From the NCBI GenBank assembly GCA_947685225.1, contig CANTUV010000004.1:14167001-14231000 (forward strand): a DNA stretch of 64,000 nt. The letters are read 5' to 3'. The notes below the pieces were generated by a model. That model was not told the DNA's origin. It did not search any database and was given only the letters and a program-made list of their open reading frames with translations. Position 1 is the stretch's first letter. Each line of letters begins with the position of its first letter. Source of the stretch: Garcia nutans (taxonomy: Eukaryota > Streptophyta > Magnoliopsida > Malpighiales > Euphorbiaceae). A program made the position numbers and the translations under genes. Shown piece by piece: positions 43,803 to 57,655 of the stretch.

Positions 43803-46399
43803 TGTAACACTCTTATACACTTATATATATATAAATATATATATAAGATATAAGAGTAATACACATATAATATATATATATATAAGATATAAGAGAAATA
43901 TAGTAGGTAAACTTGAAGAAATAATCTTTTAAAATTTTCAGTCAAATAAAAATGAATGCTAATTCAAAATTTTGAATATTATATATATATAGTAAATAAA
44001 TAATATTAACAAAAATTCAAGAGTTATTCAATTTTTAAAATAAAAAATGTAATATATGTAAATAAATAATACTAATTAAGTTATAGTTTTAAACCAAATA
44101 AAAATTTCTAAGAAAAAATCGTCAGAGTTTCGTTTACAAAATTATTATTGTCAAATCTTTAAAATTAAAAATTCTGCAGGAAAAATGCACTTTTAAATTT
44201 AATTTTTACAAACTCCACTACTCTAATTTAACCAATTAAAGCAACACAACATCAATCAAATACTAATAGACAAAATAATATTCAAATTTTATGTAAATAC
44301 AATATTTATAAAACTTCAATTGATTTAACAAATATAAAATAGTTATAATTATAAAACAATAGTATATTGAATGTAAAAAAAAAAAAAACTATACATGATA
44401 TATAGCACCAGTAAGAATGGTCTTGTGGCAAGTTCTTTAAGCTTTTAAAATAACCCTCAAATCTAAGCATTCTCAGACTTATCAAGGCTCCTTTTATTTA
44501 TAATCATGTCACTTGAGCGATAAAATTTAATCGCGCTAAGCTATACAACTTAATGATGCCTACTTTGAAAATAAATAAATAAATGAACTAGAAATATCTA
44601 TTTGTAATAATTTTAACATGAATTCTTTCATTAATGAAATAATTTAACATTAATGAAATAATCCTAATTTTAAGAGGGATTCCATAAACTTTAACCATAA
44701 TTTAAAAAAATTCACCTTTTTAGATTACATATATCAACATACTTAAATTTTGATATACATAATTGTCCAAGTTTTGGTAACATTAAACAGGCTCAATCCG
44801 ACCTATAAGTCTTGACACTGGAGATAAAGTATCACGATATCAAAGTATCTAGCCCGAAAGCATATAATTATCATATCACAAGTCTTCTCGACATGTAATA
44901 TCTCGATGTCGTATTACGATACTGTAGTATCTCGTCCGTAGGCATAAATATAATAATCATTGTCATATTGCATCTATAATTATAGATATGCAAACTCGAT
45001 AGTAACAAACTCAATATTCCAAATCAAGAATATGTGTACAACATTAAAACACAATAATCATTTTCATTAATTGTTTTTTTCAAAATTCATCTCAAATCAT
45101 CATTTTCATAATATTCTTACAATTCATTAAAATTCACATAATCAATGTGTGTGTGTATAGAATTTCCATAATTCATTTAATAAATAATTTAATATTAAAA
45201 TTCAAATTTAACATTTATATAATTAAATAAATTTAATAGTCAAATGACTTTTCTAATACTTTAATCCATCTTATAAAATATAAATTTCATACTGTAATAT
45301 TTTTCTTTAATTAATTAAATCAAACCTCTCTTTACATTTATATTAAAACTCATAAAATTATCTTTTGAATTTCACAAATAATTAAGTAATAATTTAAAAA
45401 TAATACCAAAATATTTATATCATAGTTCATTAAATTTGATAAAAATTTCACAAATATTCAAGTAACAATTTAAAAATAATACCAAATCGAGTGTATGTCA
45501 AAAATATAACAACTTAAATTAAATATTTCCAAAGTAAGTGCATACCTCAACTAGCTCCAAAATCAATTTAATTTTACTTTTCAAGCTTCAATTTCAAAGA
45601 ACTCTAAATTCTACCACTTTAACCAAATTGGCCAAAATACTCTTAAACCAATAAATATTTAGTCCTTCAATTAAACACATATCCATTATTTAAAATACTT
45701 TAATTAATTCTTAATTACACTAATCCTAACTCTAAATTACACTAATTACTTTAGTGTAATTTTTAATTACACTAATCCCATCAAAAACTCTAAATCCAAA
45801 ATTTTCTTAAACCTTAAGCTCTTGATTCAAGTCAATTCAACTAATTAATCTCAAATTCAATATATATATATATACACACACACATCATATTCACTTCATA
45901 AACATCTTGTTTCTCAGCATAAATTAATTTTCTTCCAAACTTCTAAATTTATATAATCTAAAATTTTTGAAATCAAGCTTAAAAAGAAATACTTAATTGA
46001 ATCTTCAATTTTTTTCTTCAAAATGCACTTGAATCCTTTGATTTTAAGTAAAAATTAAGTAGGATTAAAGTTTTTTTTAAGAACCTCGGGTAAGGGAAGA
46101 AGAAGAAGAATAGGAAATTTCTCTCTTCTTTTGTTCACCCTTATCTTATTATTATCTATAAATCCCCACCAACTTGTCATCTTCTTTTCTTTCTTCTTCT
46201 TCTTCTTCTTTTTTTTTTAACTTATTAATACTATTACTACTACTACTACCACTATTATTATTATTATTACTACTACTACTATTATTATTATATGTGTATA
46301 TTTGGTGTATATATTGCACATATATATATCTCTTTTAACATATTTAATTATCCATTTACATTATTCAATTTTAGGGTATATAAAATTATGGATGTTATA
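43803..46399 (-). repeat. Decayed solo LTR of a Tekay-type element
   Basis: 2.6 kb, the same size as the intact Tekay LTRs. It begins TGTAACACTC and ends near GGATGTTATA. The double hairpin is recognisable at 44515-44552 (GAGCGAT/ATCGCGC; TAAG/CTTA). A region with repeated TATCTCG/CGATAT motifs (44800-44950) is at the cassette place. Orientation follows the order of these parts. No neighbouring polypurine tract or primer site is seen, so it is a solo or truncated LTR. A TCT/ACT/ATT microsatellite lies at 46195-46290. Confidence 0.6.
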
Positions 46400-49300
46400 T
46401 TTGTCTTCTTAAATGACATAAATTTATCTTCCAAGATCAGTCTAATTGGCCTTCCAAAGTGATACATTTGTCTTCCTAAATGACACAAATTCAAACTTTT
46501 AGAAGCATTGTACAACAACATTCCAAGTGTGAGCAAACTACAATTTCAAGTAATGATGCCAAGATTTAGCATCAAAAGTCAAAATAAAAATCAATCTAAA
46601 AATCAAAGTAAATAAATAAATAACTCTAGAAACTACACTTCCAATTATGAAATCAATCTAATCATCGATGAAGGTTCAAAAACCTATGAGCAAAATGGGT
46701 AATGGAAAGAGCATTGTTGTATGGCCATGACGAAGGCTTTAAAATCACAAAGATGATCTAACACAAATCTGATGGGTTAGAATCATTGAAACTTTATCAA
46801 TCGGTAGCAGCATCCCAAAAGAGCAAGAGTATTATAGAAGACACCAAGGTAATGTTGTTTCACTGATATTTGTAACTTAGATGGGAAGAGATCAAGACAA
46901 AAGCAACTTAGATGAAAGAAACAAAAGAAACCAAGAACACAAACAATTTAGATGCAAGACACCAAGCAAATATCTGTTAATTTTAAAAGAATTCATAAAG
47001 ATATGATCAAAATAAAAAATAGTACTTTTGTATATGATAAAAAATCTTTCATAAAAAAGAAAAATTTTGATAATGCTTCTTAAGGGGCATAATTTCCCCT
47101 TTTATTTTCTATTCTAGTTAGATCTAATTGAGCCTTTAAGTTATATCCTAACTAGTATGTATGAATAACATGATTGTAAGTAGGTTAAATGGAATTGCTA
47201 CTCTGCGCAAACCAAGAACTAATTTCGAAATGAGTGGGCTAACTTAATAGATGATCCTTGGTAAAGAGGATTAGCCCGATTCTCTATACTAGGTTCGATG
47301 ATGGTAATTTACTAAATACAAAGTCGATCAAGTGATCTAAATGTGTCATTCATTGTATTTTTCAAGAAGCCCTATAATGACAATATATAAGAACATATAT
47401 AAAGCAACTAAGCATGTCTAGATATGACATGAACATCAATTATTATAAACATTAAAAATAATTATATAATAATTATACGTTACAATATTCTAAAGGAAAT
47501 TATAAAAGATATAGCCTTAAGCTCAACTCCTTTTAATCATAAGTCAACATGCCATTTAATCATGTAACCTCATGATCCCATATGAAAAACATGCTTAAAA
47601 TCCATTTATGGCAGCAACTTGATCAAGATTAACAAGTTTCAAAATATGATTTTAAACAAATAAATACTTTATATTCAATTAACCCGCAAGTTTTACCAAA
47701 TTCTATAAAGTGATTTCATTTTAGGATAATTCACTTTATTTTAAACTAATAGAATCAACAAATGGGACTTGGAGAGATGCAATACTAACCTAAAGTGATG
47801 AACATAACAACTTCTAGGTGTTTAAAATTGGATTGGACTGAATTCCCATAAGTCATAAGCATGATCAACTCCAACATGAGTCAAAGGAGATAAAAAATGC
47901 TCCTTAGTTGCTTGGGAATGATTAAAGCTCTTTTTGGATCGATTTAGGTGCTGGATTGGAGGTATTTTGGGTATGGAATTCATGGTTATATGTCTCTATG
48001 AAAGGTTATTATTCTTGCTCAAGACTTGATGATTATAGCGCAATACTAGCTCAGTAGTTGCTACCACCCTAATTGGATTGGTTTTGGGTATTTATAGTGT
48101 TCGAGTGATAAGAGGGTGAGTTCCAGATGTGATAATAGGTTGATTTGAATGACTCTTATAGGTCAGGATTAGATGGGATGAGTTAGAGTTCTTCAAAAAC
48201 TCAAAGAACAAAAATGAACTTTATTTGAACACGACCACTACGTGGATGGTTGAAACTATTGTGTAGTAATCCCCTCTATCCGAACGAATGGTCAAACTAC
48301 CAAGCGGTGGTCCTCTCTATACATGCAGATGGTCCATGAAATAGACCCGGACTCAGTTTTAGACTAGTTTCAGGTAATGGTTTAGATACATATTTTATAT
48401 GTGTGGAGGGACTGAAAGGGTTTGGGAAATTTTCATCCATCTTGGACCATGTTCATCGATCGGGGGACAAATTTAAATAGGCTTTTATATTATAAAGTTG
48501 TGTTCATCATCATAGGCCTGTTTTATTCTAGTAAGTTATGTTCTTTTAATTCTAAAGGCTTACCCGAAAGGATTATCCTAAATTTGAAGATAAAATTTCA
48601 TCTCATCATCAAATTTTAAGTTGTGAAGATAATCTTATAAACATCAGATACTAACATTGACCAATATTGAATTATTTCTTTCTTTTTTAATAAACTTGTC
48701 ATATAAAATTTACTAGAGAGGAAATAATGAAAGTGAGAAACCAAAATTTCTTTGTTATGATTTGTATAAATTAGGTCAATTTTATGAGCAAGACCACCAA
48801 CAATAACTATTTGTATAAATTAAGTCGATTTTATAAGCAAGACCACTAACAATAACTACTTATATGTTACGTATTTTTTCATTAGTCATTAGTCATTGAA
48901 ACTAGACTAATTAAGTTGTTTTATAATAAAAATAATATTAATTTATTAATTTATGTGATTGAATTACAATAAATTATTTTTTATTTAATAAATATGGTTA
49001 TAAATTCAGTGACAATTAATACATTTTTGAATCTTGATTCAAAAATAAATAAATAAAAACAATTCGAAATCAATATAAAAAGAAATTTTGCATTTAAAAG
49101 GAAAAATATTTAGATAAAAGATTGGGAATATGATATTTGATTTTTTTTATATACATATTAGTGTATTAATTTATTTTATTAATATATTATATGAAAAATT
49201 TTAATCGACGAAAGCAACTAAAATTAAAATTTTTGAATCAAAATTATCATCTTAGCCAATGTACTCATTTAAATAAGTACTTAGCTTGGTTAAGCATTTA

Positions 49301-50029
49301 ATCAATTAATCCTACAATTAATGAAGTTATATTATTATAATTATAATAGACTATGTAAGAATAGAATTGTTATAAATTTTATGAATCAAAATAATTACTT
49401 TTGAAATGTATACACAAAAGTGTACATTGTTTCAAGTTTCATGAGTCAATAATTGGAAAAAAAAAAAATTCCACAACCATTATTTCTATCTCCTAACAAT
49501 TAACATTGGCCGTTAGATTCCTTTGGATAAATGGATACTGATACATATTCCCTGCTTATGATATTTACTAATATGCCAATCATAAAAATTCAAGCCTATG
49601 CGAGCCAAACTATCTAAAATTCACTTCTTAAGTGAATTTGGGTGCCTGTCTCATACTTAAGGTTTGTTTTTCTTAAATGGTCTTCAAGTTAGTTGCTTCC
49701 TTAGTAACCCAAAACCCTAATCAATGTGAAACTTTGGTCTGGCCACACGCTCAAATCATCACCACTAAGGGTGCCCAAGAAGGCAAAACCCTAAACTTTT
49801 CTTCCCTTGTTCTTTAATTATTTGGATAATTGAATGGGCTATTTGAACTTCACGACTCATCATTTGGACCTTGCAATGAACTAAAATCATGGACTATATT
49901 TAAGGCACATCATTTGGACTAAGATTAGACTTAAAATTTGAATTGATTAAAGTCAAGAATTATTTTCAAAATTAGGGTTTAAACCTAAATTTTCATTTTT
50001 CAAAATAAAAATCACCTCTTTCTAAAATT
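46400..50029. other. AT-rich intergenic DNA without recognised gene
   Basis: No supported gene. A 26-base near-repeat (TTTGTCTTCTTAAATGACAT type) lies at 46400 and about 46467. A 50-base tandem duplication lies at 48761-48859. The stretch 47800-48400 is less AT-rich and may be an old LTR, but I do not recognise it. Confidence 0.5.
48761..48859. repeat. Two-copy 50-base tandem duplication
   Basis: Copies at 48761-48809 and 48810-48859, both starting TTTGTATAAATTA and containing GCAAGACCAC and AACAATAACTA, with a few differences. Confidence 0.8.
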
Positions 50030-50345
50030 GGACTTAGGTTTTAAAGAGTTAGAATCTAAAATCAACTTTAGACTTAGATTTATCAAGTTAAACCTAATTT
50101 TCAACAGACTTAGGTTTTAAAGAGTTAGAACCTAAAATCAACTTTAAACTTAGGCTTATCGAGTTAAACTCAAAATCAAATGTTAGACTTAGATTTTATC
50201 AAGTTAAAACCTAAAATTGGCATTAGACTTAGTTTTATCTAGTTAAGCCTAAAAATTAAGCTTTAGACTTAGGTTTGTCGAGTTGAACCTAAAAATTAAG
50301 CTTTAGACTTAGGTTTTATCAAGTTAAAATCTAAAGAACCTATAC
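50030..50345 (+). repeat. Hairpin-type minisatellite, remnant of a Tat-like 3' region
   Basis: About eight units of about 40 bases. Each has an inverted repeat around ATCAAGTT or ATCGAGTT: AGGTTTT/AAAACCT, AGGTTT/AAACCT and related forms. Construction resembles the arrays before the Tat-1 and Tat-2 3' LTRs, but the sequence is different. Confidence 0.65.
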
Positions 50346-52720
50346 TTAGGCTCACATAACATAGGTTAAAAAAACCAATTTTTTCAAAGTTAAAGCTAAC
50401 TATCTTGGACTACATGGGCTTTGATTCTCATTCAAAAAAGATATGCAAGCCTACTTAAAATTTCAGTCTAAGTATCAAGCCCACCTTGTAAAATTATTTT
50501 GCTTTCTCATTCTTTAAACTTTATTCTTTAATATGGACTTTGTTTATTTATATAATTATTTTGGGAAATATGTGCTCAATCTAGATTCATAAAATTAGAG
50601 TTGGGATCCCCTTATTTTTCATTTTGAATTATAAAGTTTAATTTAATTCTTGTACTTAATCTTCACTTTTATTTAATTATTAGTAGATGAATGTATGGAT
50701 ATAATTTTATCATAACCATATTATTATTGTCATTACATGAAATTATATTTTGTAAGTTCTTATTTAGTCTAAGGCCAAACTTCTTTTACTTAAAATAAGC
50801 CTAAACTTAACATCTGAATCCATCATTTAGTTTGAGGCTAGTGATCTTTATCCATGGGATAATATTAGAGTCAACTTTGAGTTTTTCTTAAGTTATCCCA
50901 TTTTTCTCAAAGTTAATTTAAATGGCGACTCTTTCAAAAAACTATTTTTACTTGAACCAAGTGGAGTCTGCGACAAAAGAGTGCTCTTAGTACTATTGTA
51001 TAAGACTTAGCCCAATTTTTCATCATTTTTGTTATCATCCTTTGGCAGTCGGGGCACAGTGCTCGGGTTGGGGCCTCACAAAGAGATTCAAGGAAAAAGC
51101 TTTCTTGAGGCATAAGCTTTAAATGAATAGGGTTTTTCCCAAAAGAAAATTGAGGTGGGCTCGGAGGTGGAGTTAGGGAGGTCTCCCAATACCACTTGGA
51201 AGAGAGATACTATTTGAGCCCAAGATTGGTGTAAACTGACAAATCAGATTCTACGAGATTAGAAGAGGGATTTTTGGTTGATTTAGAATTCAAAGTAGAA
51301 TAAATAGTTGGAGTAGGAAAATTTATAGGAGCAAACATATGAACATATGAAAAAAAAACCTCAAAATCTGACAAGAGTTGCTATTTTAAACGTTAGATTT
51401 AATAATAGATTTAATGAAGGAATTTTAAGGACCGAAGCTTTAGAAATGTTGGAATAAACTTGACCAAAAGGTGGAAGAGGCTCAGTCTTTAAAGTACTCG
51501 AGGATCAAATTCAAAGACATTCTCTAGAGGCTTCTTGATCCTCAAATCCTCTTGCTCCTAAAACTTGCTATCATACTCGTTAAATTGAACCTTTAGTCTA
51601 TATGACTTCATGCCGAGGTATACCTAGGGAAAGATACTTAAGGAGATTTAGACCAATTTTCTTCAACATGAAAACCATACCATTTGGTTCTTCAGAATAA
51701 ATTGTACAAGGGTGAATTTTTTGTATCAAGAATCAAATTGGACCAGGCTTAAGTATAGGCCCATACCCAAAACACGTGGATCTTGAGGAAAATGGCCAAG
51801 TGATGAGGAAGAGTGAGGGCAACGTGTATTTGTGGAAGTAAAAATGTGAATAGTAAAGGGAGGCACAATAATAAGGCTGAGGGGAGTGGCAAAAGTAGGA
51901 AGAAACTTGGGAAGTGGTTATCAACAACAAAATCAGAGAATGTAGGAAAGAAATCATCGACAAACTCTGTCAACACTCGAAGATCCGCAACAAATCTTAT
52001 CTGCTAGAAAATTAAATTGCCCTTGAAGTTCCATCAGCAAAATTAACGTTTCCTTTCTTATATATTTCTAATTTTTGTCTATTGGCTGAAACCAGTAATT
52101 ATTTTAATTCTTAAACGAAATTTAAACAAATTTCCATCTCTTTCACTTCCCAACATTTTATTCGTCTATTCAAAATTTGTTAAAATTTTCAATATTCAAT
52201 TAAGTTCTTGTAGAATTTAAGTAATTTGTGAAGCTGAACTTGACGACTTGATTTCTTTTCTGATCCTTTAGGAAATTGACATTGTTTTTTTTTATTACCA
52301 GTCAGTTTTGAGTCTTTTTTGTTGAACCTTTAATCTTCTGACATGCTATGTACACTCAAACGCTGAAATTTGCTATTTCTCTATTATATTATTTAATTCT
52401 TGTGTGCTCTTTTTTTTTTCCTTTTATCTCTCTATAGTAAATCTTATATGGCTTAATGCTTGAAGATGGCTATTTTTATTTTCCTATGCCTCGTTTCCAA
52501 TTACATCACTCTGCATCGACCATTTGCTTGTCATGGCGGTCATTAAACTAGTTAAAGCCTTATTACAATTTATTCGATTACTACTTGCAATATCTAAAAT
52601 TATTTCCATTCCATTACTACTTGCAATATCAATTACAACATCTACTTTTAACTGTATCTTTACGTTCACAATTTATTCAAGCGATGAAAATATATATATT
52701 TTTTAAATTATTATCTTTTG
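50346..52720. other. Intergenic DNA, possible diverged Tat remnant
   Basis: No supported gene. Near 50920 and 50970 the motifs GGCGACTC and GGAGTCTGCGAC recall Tat LTR ends and primer sites, and GGGGCACAGTGCTCGGG follows near 51052. Minus-strand open frames at 51733-51976 are leucine-rich shadows with no homology I recognise. Confidence 0.35.
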
Positions 52721-52890
52721 GCCCACTAAAACAAGAACTTTTCATTTCTTGAGGGCTTTAATATAAAAAGGGAAAGGTTAAAAAAACACACAAGTACTCG
52801 AGGGAGCTTATACTGCATTACATACTACCAAAAAGGCAGCACTGGCAAACAATGGAGAAGCACAAGAATCTTGGGGAGCCATTGCTAGCT

Positions 52891-54762
52891 TCAGGAGAGC
52901 CCAATGACTTTACCAGAAGTAGTGTCAAGATCGATGTCATAAAAGCAAGGCCTTGTCGGAAGCCCTGGCATTGTACTCATACTTCCAACAAGAGGATAAA
53001 TGAAACCAGCCCCAATGCTCGCCCTCACGTCCCTGATCGGTAAAATAAATCCTGTCGGTGCTCCTTTCTCAGCTGCATTATGGGAAAATGAATACCGGGT
53101 TTTAGCCATGCAGATTGTTAGACCAGAGAACCCCTGCCTGCTGTACATCTCAATTTGATTTTCAGCCTGGTTAGATAGAAAAAAGAAATCATGCCAAGGA
53201 AATAGGTTCCCAGTGGATCTTTATGCAGATTTAGAAATAAGCTGTATCAATTTAAACCTCAAAGCTAACTAAAAAAATTTTCAATAACAGCATTCATCGA
53301 CCGACATTAAATGTAACACGAAATACATTTGTGTATTCCATTTTTTCTTTCTTTCAGAAAAACAATACTGCATCCGGTCATAACTCTAATCATATTTTGC
53401 ACTATATCTCATATAAATTAGGATAAATAATGAAAATGTTTTTCAGAATTTTTTCCTTTGCCCTAATCTATACATTATTCATTACCAAATGTTGCAGATT
53501 TTGTTTCTAGTGAGTTATTTTGCCTCCAAAAGAATGGTGCATATATTTTACATGTACTTTTGACAGTAGCTGGCAGATGAAATATATTAATTGGAATTCT
53601 ATAATAATTTTATGGCTTGAACCGAGATATGGCACCAGAGGACGGTAATTGCAAAGTGCACTACATGAGTACCCAAAGAGCAAAAAGAAAAAACATCAGG
53701 CAACAAATCTATAAACGTACAGAGAAAGGAATCAGGTCCTACCTTTTAATGGACAAGCCATAGTAAGGTGACAAAATTAAGAAACTAATGTTAAAAATTT
53801 AGCATTTTCAATCTCATCAGCCAAATTGTAACTTTTAAGTGGTAATTTATCAAACAATTTAAAAATTTAGAACTGTTGAAATTTTTAATTTTAGGGCTAA
53901 ATAGTGTTGCCAAATTGTGCTTGAATGTATGTGTGTGTGTGTATGCATATATATTATAGATTGTGCTTGAATGTATGTGTGTGTTTGTATGCATATATAT
54001 TATAGATTGTGTTTGGCAACACTATTTAGCCCTAAAATTAAAATTTTCAACAGTTCCAAAATTTTAAATTGTTTGATAAATTGCCACTTAAAAGTTTCAA
54101 ATAAACTAATATTCATAGTAAAAAAATTTAACTTAAAAATTTGTGCTAAGACATTTTTTAAGCACTTTCGCAGTTTAGAAATTTCAACCCTCACATAAAA
54201 TTCTAAATACATAATTTTCAGTTTTACAAATGACCACCAACAATTAACTGATAAAATTTACAGCTGTGCATTTCTTCAATTTTGGGGAATCCGGCATGAT
54301 TGAATTCATTACCAGGACAGCAGCCTAAAGTATACTCTCACAAGTAAACAAGATACATGAAATGTGTTCCATTACAATCTTGATTTCATTTCCACAAGGA
54401 CCCAAATGTATATTTGGGTTAGCACTTCAGTTTTGGAAATTATCTTGAATGCAAGAGTTGTTTTTAGTTAAACAGAAGAAAAGAAATGCAATCAGGAACA
54501 AGTGAAACCAATTCGACCAACAAAGGACAAATATCTGTATCAAAATATGAAACCTTGGGTAAAATAATGAATTTGGAAGTTGAAAGTGAATTCCAAAAAT
54601 AATATGTGAAGCATTACCTGCTCTGAGTACTCTACACCATTAACTCCATATGGCCTTGCTATAGCCTCTATTTTATCTTTAATACTAATATCCAAAGGAT
54701 ATAAAAATTTCAATGGCTGTCACATTTTCACAGGCTTTTTGAACGGCGATTCCTAGGTCCAC
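52891..54762 (-). pseudogene. THFS: Formate-tetrahydrofolate ligase, last two exons, frameshifted
   Basis: The enzyme (10-formyl-THF synthetase) joins formate to tetrahydrofolate with ATP in one-carbon metabolism. The last exon (52891-53166) is open for 91 codons plus stop, with acceptor AACCAG. It contains GFSGLTICMAKTRYSFSH, GFILPIRDVRASIGAGFIYP and STMPGLPTRPCFYDIDLD, the strongly conserved C-terminus. The preceding exon (54618-54762; acceptor CTTTCAG, donor GTAATG) encodes VDLGIAVQKACENVT, then loses two bases, probably one CA of CACA. The rest of the exon is readable only in the shifted frame (DISIKDKIEAIARPYG). The intron (53167-54617) holds a foldback element. I find no further exons to the right before Tekay LTR sequence at 55.3 kb. 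Probably a 3' fragment of a host gene. Confidence 0.88.
53831..54096. mobile_element. Foldback/MITE-like element in the THFS intron
   Basis: Arms 53831-53916 and 54011-54096 are inverted copies of about 86 bases with few mismatches (ACTTTTAAGTGG at the outer end; GGGCTAAATAGTGTTG inside). The loop (53917-54010) is a duplicated unit with TGCTTGAATGTATGTGTG and ATGCATATATATTATAGAT. Size and structure fit a small non-autonomous DNA element. No clear target duplication was found. Confidence 0.7.
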
Positions 54763-55329
54763 CTGAAAGTCATAACATAGTTGGTCAATAAAATGCCAAA
54801 ACCAATCCCTAGAAATATCAAATAATTTGTTAACTAGAAATGGATAATATCAATTCTAATGTTGCAGGGACATAATATATCAAAGCCGGATTCAAGAATT
54901 TCAACATTTGTCATGATTGGTTTATTCCTAACACAGAAAACTTAGATGCCTGATTACCAGAATTTACTATGTCTGAATATTTATTTGTGATTCAAGTTAA
55001 TCAAGTAATTCACTCATATGTTCAACAATATAAGTCTCTAGAACACATCAGCCAAAGGAGTCTTTTTTAGTCTTAAATCATTAAATATGATCTTTAGATG
55101 TAGTCAGCAATTAATTTCGTCTCCTAAATTTATCATATGAAGTTCAATGTTCCAAGAGTTCACTGTTATCTCTATTTAACTGGAATCTCTTAAAGACCTG
55201 CCCATGGAATTTGACTCCTCTCTCCACATCCTAGAATACCATCCATTATCCTAATTTTTTTATTCTATTTCCTGGGTGATATCATTTGTGGTAACAGAGC
55301 TGTTTATTAATATCAGTTATTTTATAACA
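54763..55329. other. Non-coding DNA upstream of the THFS exons
   Basis: Probably intron sequence of the broken gene. I see no further exon on the minus strand. Confidence 0.45.
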
Positions 55330-56023
55330 ATAGACTTATTCTTGCCAATATTACGGGCGTGTTAATAACTATGTCATTAACCTACTTTTATAGAAGCTTT
55401 GACATGTCCAATAATATGAGTGCGTCACTGTCCGTGTGTGTTAATTTTGCATTACATAAACTTTGATACACCCAACAACACGGACGTGTTACTGGCTGTG
55501 TCAATTATTTTATCTTACAGCAGCTACGACACACTCAAAGACGTGACCGTATTACTGGTCGTGTCATCAACGTTGAAACTCAGCACCCGTTGACACGCTT
55601 AATGATATGGCCATGTCACTAACTATGTCAGACAAAATTTTTGCATTTCGAACACTCAACTATTCAACATAACCACTTCCAAACTCAACTTAAATTCAAT
55701 CACTTCTTCAATCCAATCTTAAAATTATTACTAACTACTCACAACAACTTCATACATATCCAAATAAGCTATTAAAATATGTTAATACACAATCTCAAAA
55801 TTTACATATCATATTCTTCCTTAGAATTCCAAAAAACTTGCAAGATTAATAAATAAACTTATTTATTGATGAAGAATCCTCAAAAACTCCACTTGAATCT
55901 TTAAAATTCTTTCAATCCTTGGTGTATGGAAGAAGAAAAAACTCTTCCTTACTCTCTCTCAATTCACGTTCAAGAAATAAGAAGAAAGAAAAAGAAAATT
56001 CTCTCATTTTCAATCCATCCTTA

Positions 56024-56058
<35 letters not shown>

Positions 56059-56328
56059 TAGTAAGTCACTATTCACCCATTCTTTATTATTATTATTCAA
56101 TTAAAATCAACTTTCCTTACCATTAATTATACATAACATATATATGATGTATATCTTAAATATATGTATATGTTTTGTATATGTCATATTTACTTTAAAA
56201 ATATTTCAAATATATATTCTACTTTATCACTTAAAATCCTTTCATTTTCTATTTAAATCATTTATTTAATTTATTCAATTCAATTTTAATTTATTTTCTT
56301 TAATTTCTAAAAATTAGGGGTGTTACAT
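55330..56328 (-). repeat. Truncated Tekay-type LTR (LTR-E)
   Basis: It begins with four degenerate CpG-rich units (GACGTGTTACTGGC type, to about 55630) and continues through the GGAAGAAGAAAAAACTC region. It ends AGGGGTGTTACA at 56328, a proper LTR terminus. This corresponds to the last third of the intact Tekay LTRs in plus-strand order. The left part is missing. It holds a (TA)n run at 56026-56054. Confidence 0.6.
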
Positions 56329-57620
56329 AAGTCCTAGACCTAGTCAAGTCTAGCAGAATTCTCTATATCTTCCATGTCACTTGCGCGATAAAATTCAATC
56401 ACGTTAAGCTACTAGCTTAGTCGTACATACTTTGATAATAAAAATAATTTAAAAATAATATTTTGTGCTTTCTTTCCAAACATGTATTGAATTATGCACT
56501 AGAACATATATTATTCATATACAACATTCATTTACCACAATCACATACATTGGACTCAAATAACTCTATACAATATTTAAGTTTCAGAGACATTGATTTA
56601 GTTTATTGCAATAGTTGACACCTCTGTGTCTAGCTGAGAAGGCAAATAATATTATGAAAGTGACACATAGTGTCTAGCCCCGAAGATAAATAAAATTATC
56701 AATAGTGATACCCAGTGTCTAACTCCGAAGGTAAATCATATCATAGGCATGCCATATAAATAGCACCAAATTTAATTTTCTGAAAATAGAATATTGTATA
56801 AGGTAAACACACATTTCATACATATCATCTTTTCTTATCCATTTTCTCCTCACATTTTTCATATTTCAATTACATAGACATGTTTACCTCATATTTCACA
56901 TTTCATGCTCATTTTTCATATTTTTTAATCGTAAAAGCGTATATTTGCTTACCATATTTAAAATGTGGTATACTTTCCATTTCAAGTACACAAATTATGC
57001 AGTTACACTTAATAATGATATTAACCTTTCTACAATGGCTTAATATCTCACAATTTAAGCATTTCACACAATTTAACACAAAACCATGTACTTTACATGT
57101 GAATATTCACATTAAAGTAGCATGGGATATTCATAATTATACGAGATAACATGTCAATTCAAATGCACTTAACACATTATTACCAAAGTATGTACTATCT
57201 TCTAAATTGCCAAAATCCAATACAAAATCACTCTCCATCACCAACTTTCACTATTGCCCTTCACTTTCTTAATTTCAATACTTCACTTTACTTGATTCTA
57301 AACCAAATTATAAGTTAAAATAAATCATTAGCAATATACTTCTACTCATTTTACCCAATCAAACATCAATTACTTTAATACTACCTAATTTTCACTAATT
57401 GCCTTTCAATTATTTAATTTTGAAAATCCTACCTAATTAATCCTAAAGCAAGTTTTAAGCTTAAATATAGCATTAGAATTTTATTTTAACACATTTTAAT
57501 CAATTAAATTCCAATTACACTCATTCTAACTAAAAATCCTATAAAAGCTCTGACTACCTTACTACACCATTCAAACTTCCATCAAACAAACTTATTTCTA
57601 TCATTCAACCATAAAATCAT

Positions 57621-57655
<35 letters not shown>

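Noticed and set aside
51733..51976. Two overlapping hydrophobic minus-strand frames
   Set aside because: Leucine- and phenylalanine-rich translation of AT/CT-rich DNA with no recognisable family.
53791..54212. Small open frames on both strands with the same peptide
   Set aside because: The repeated peptide is a consequence of the inverted repeat arms of the foldback element.
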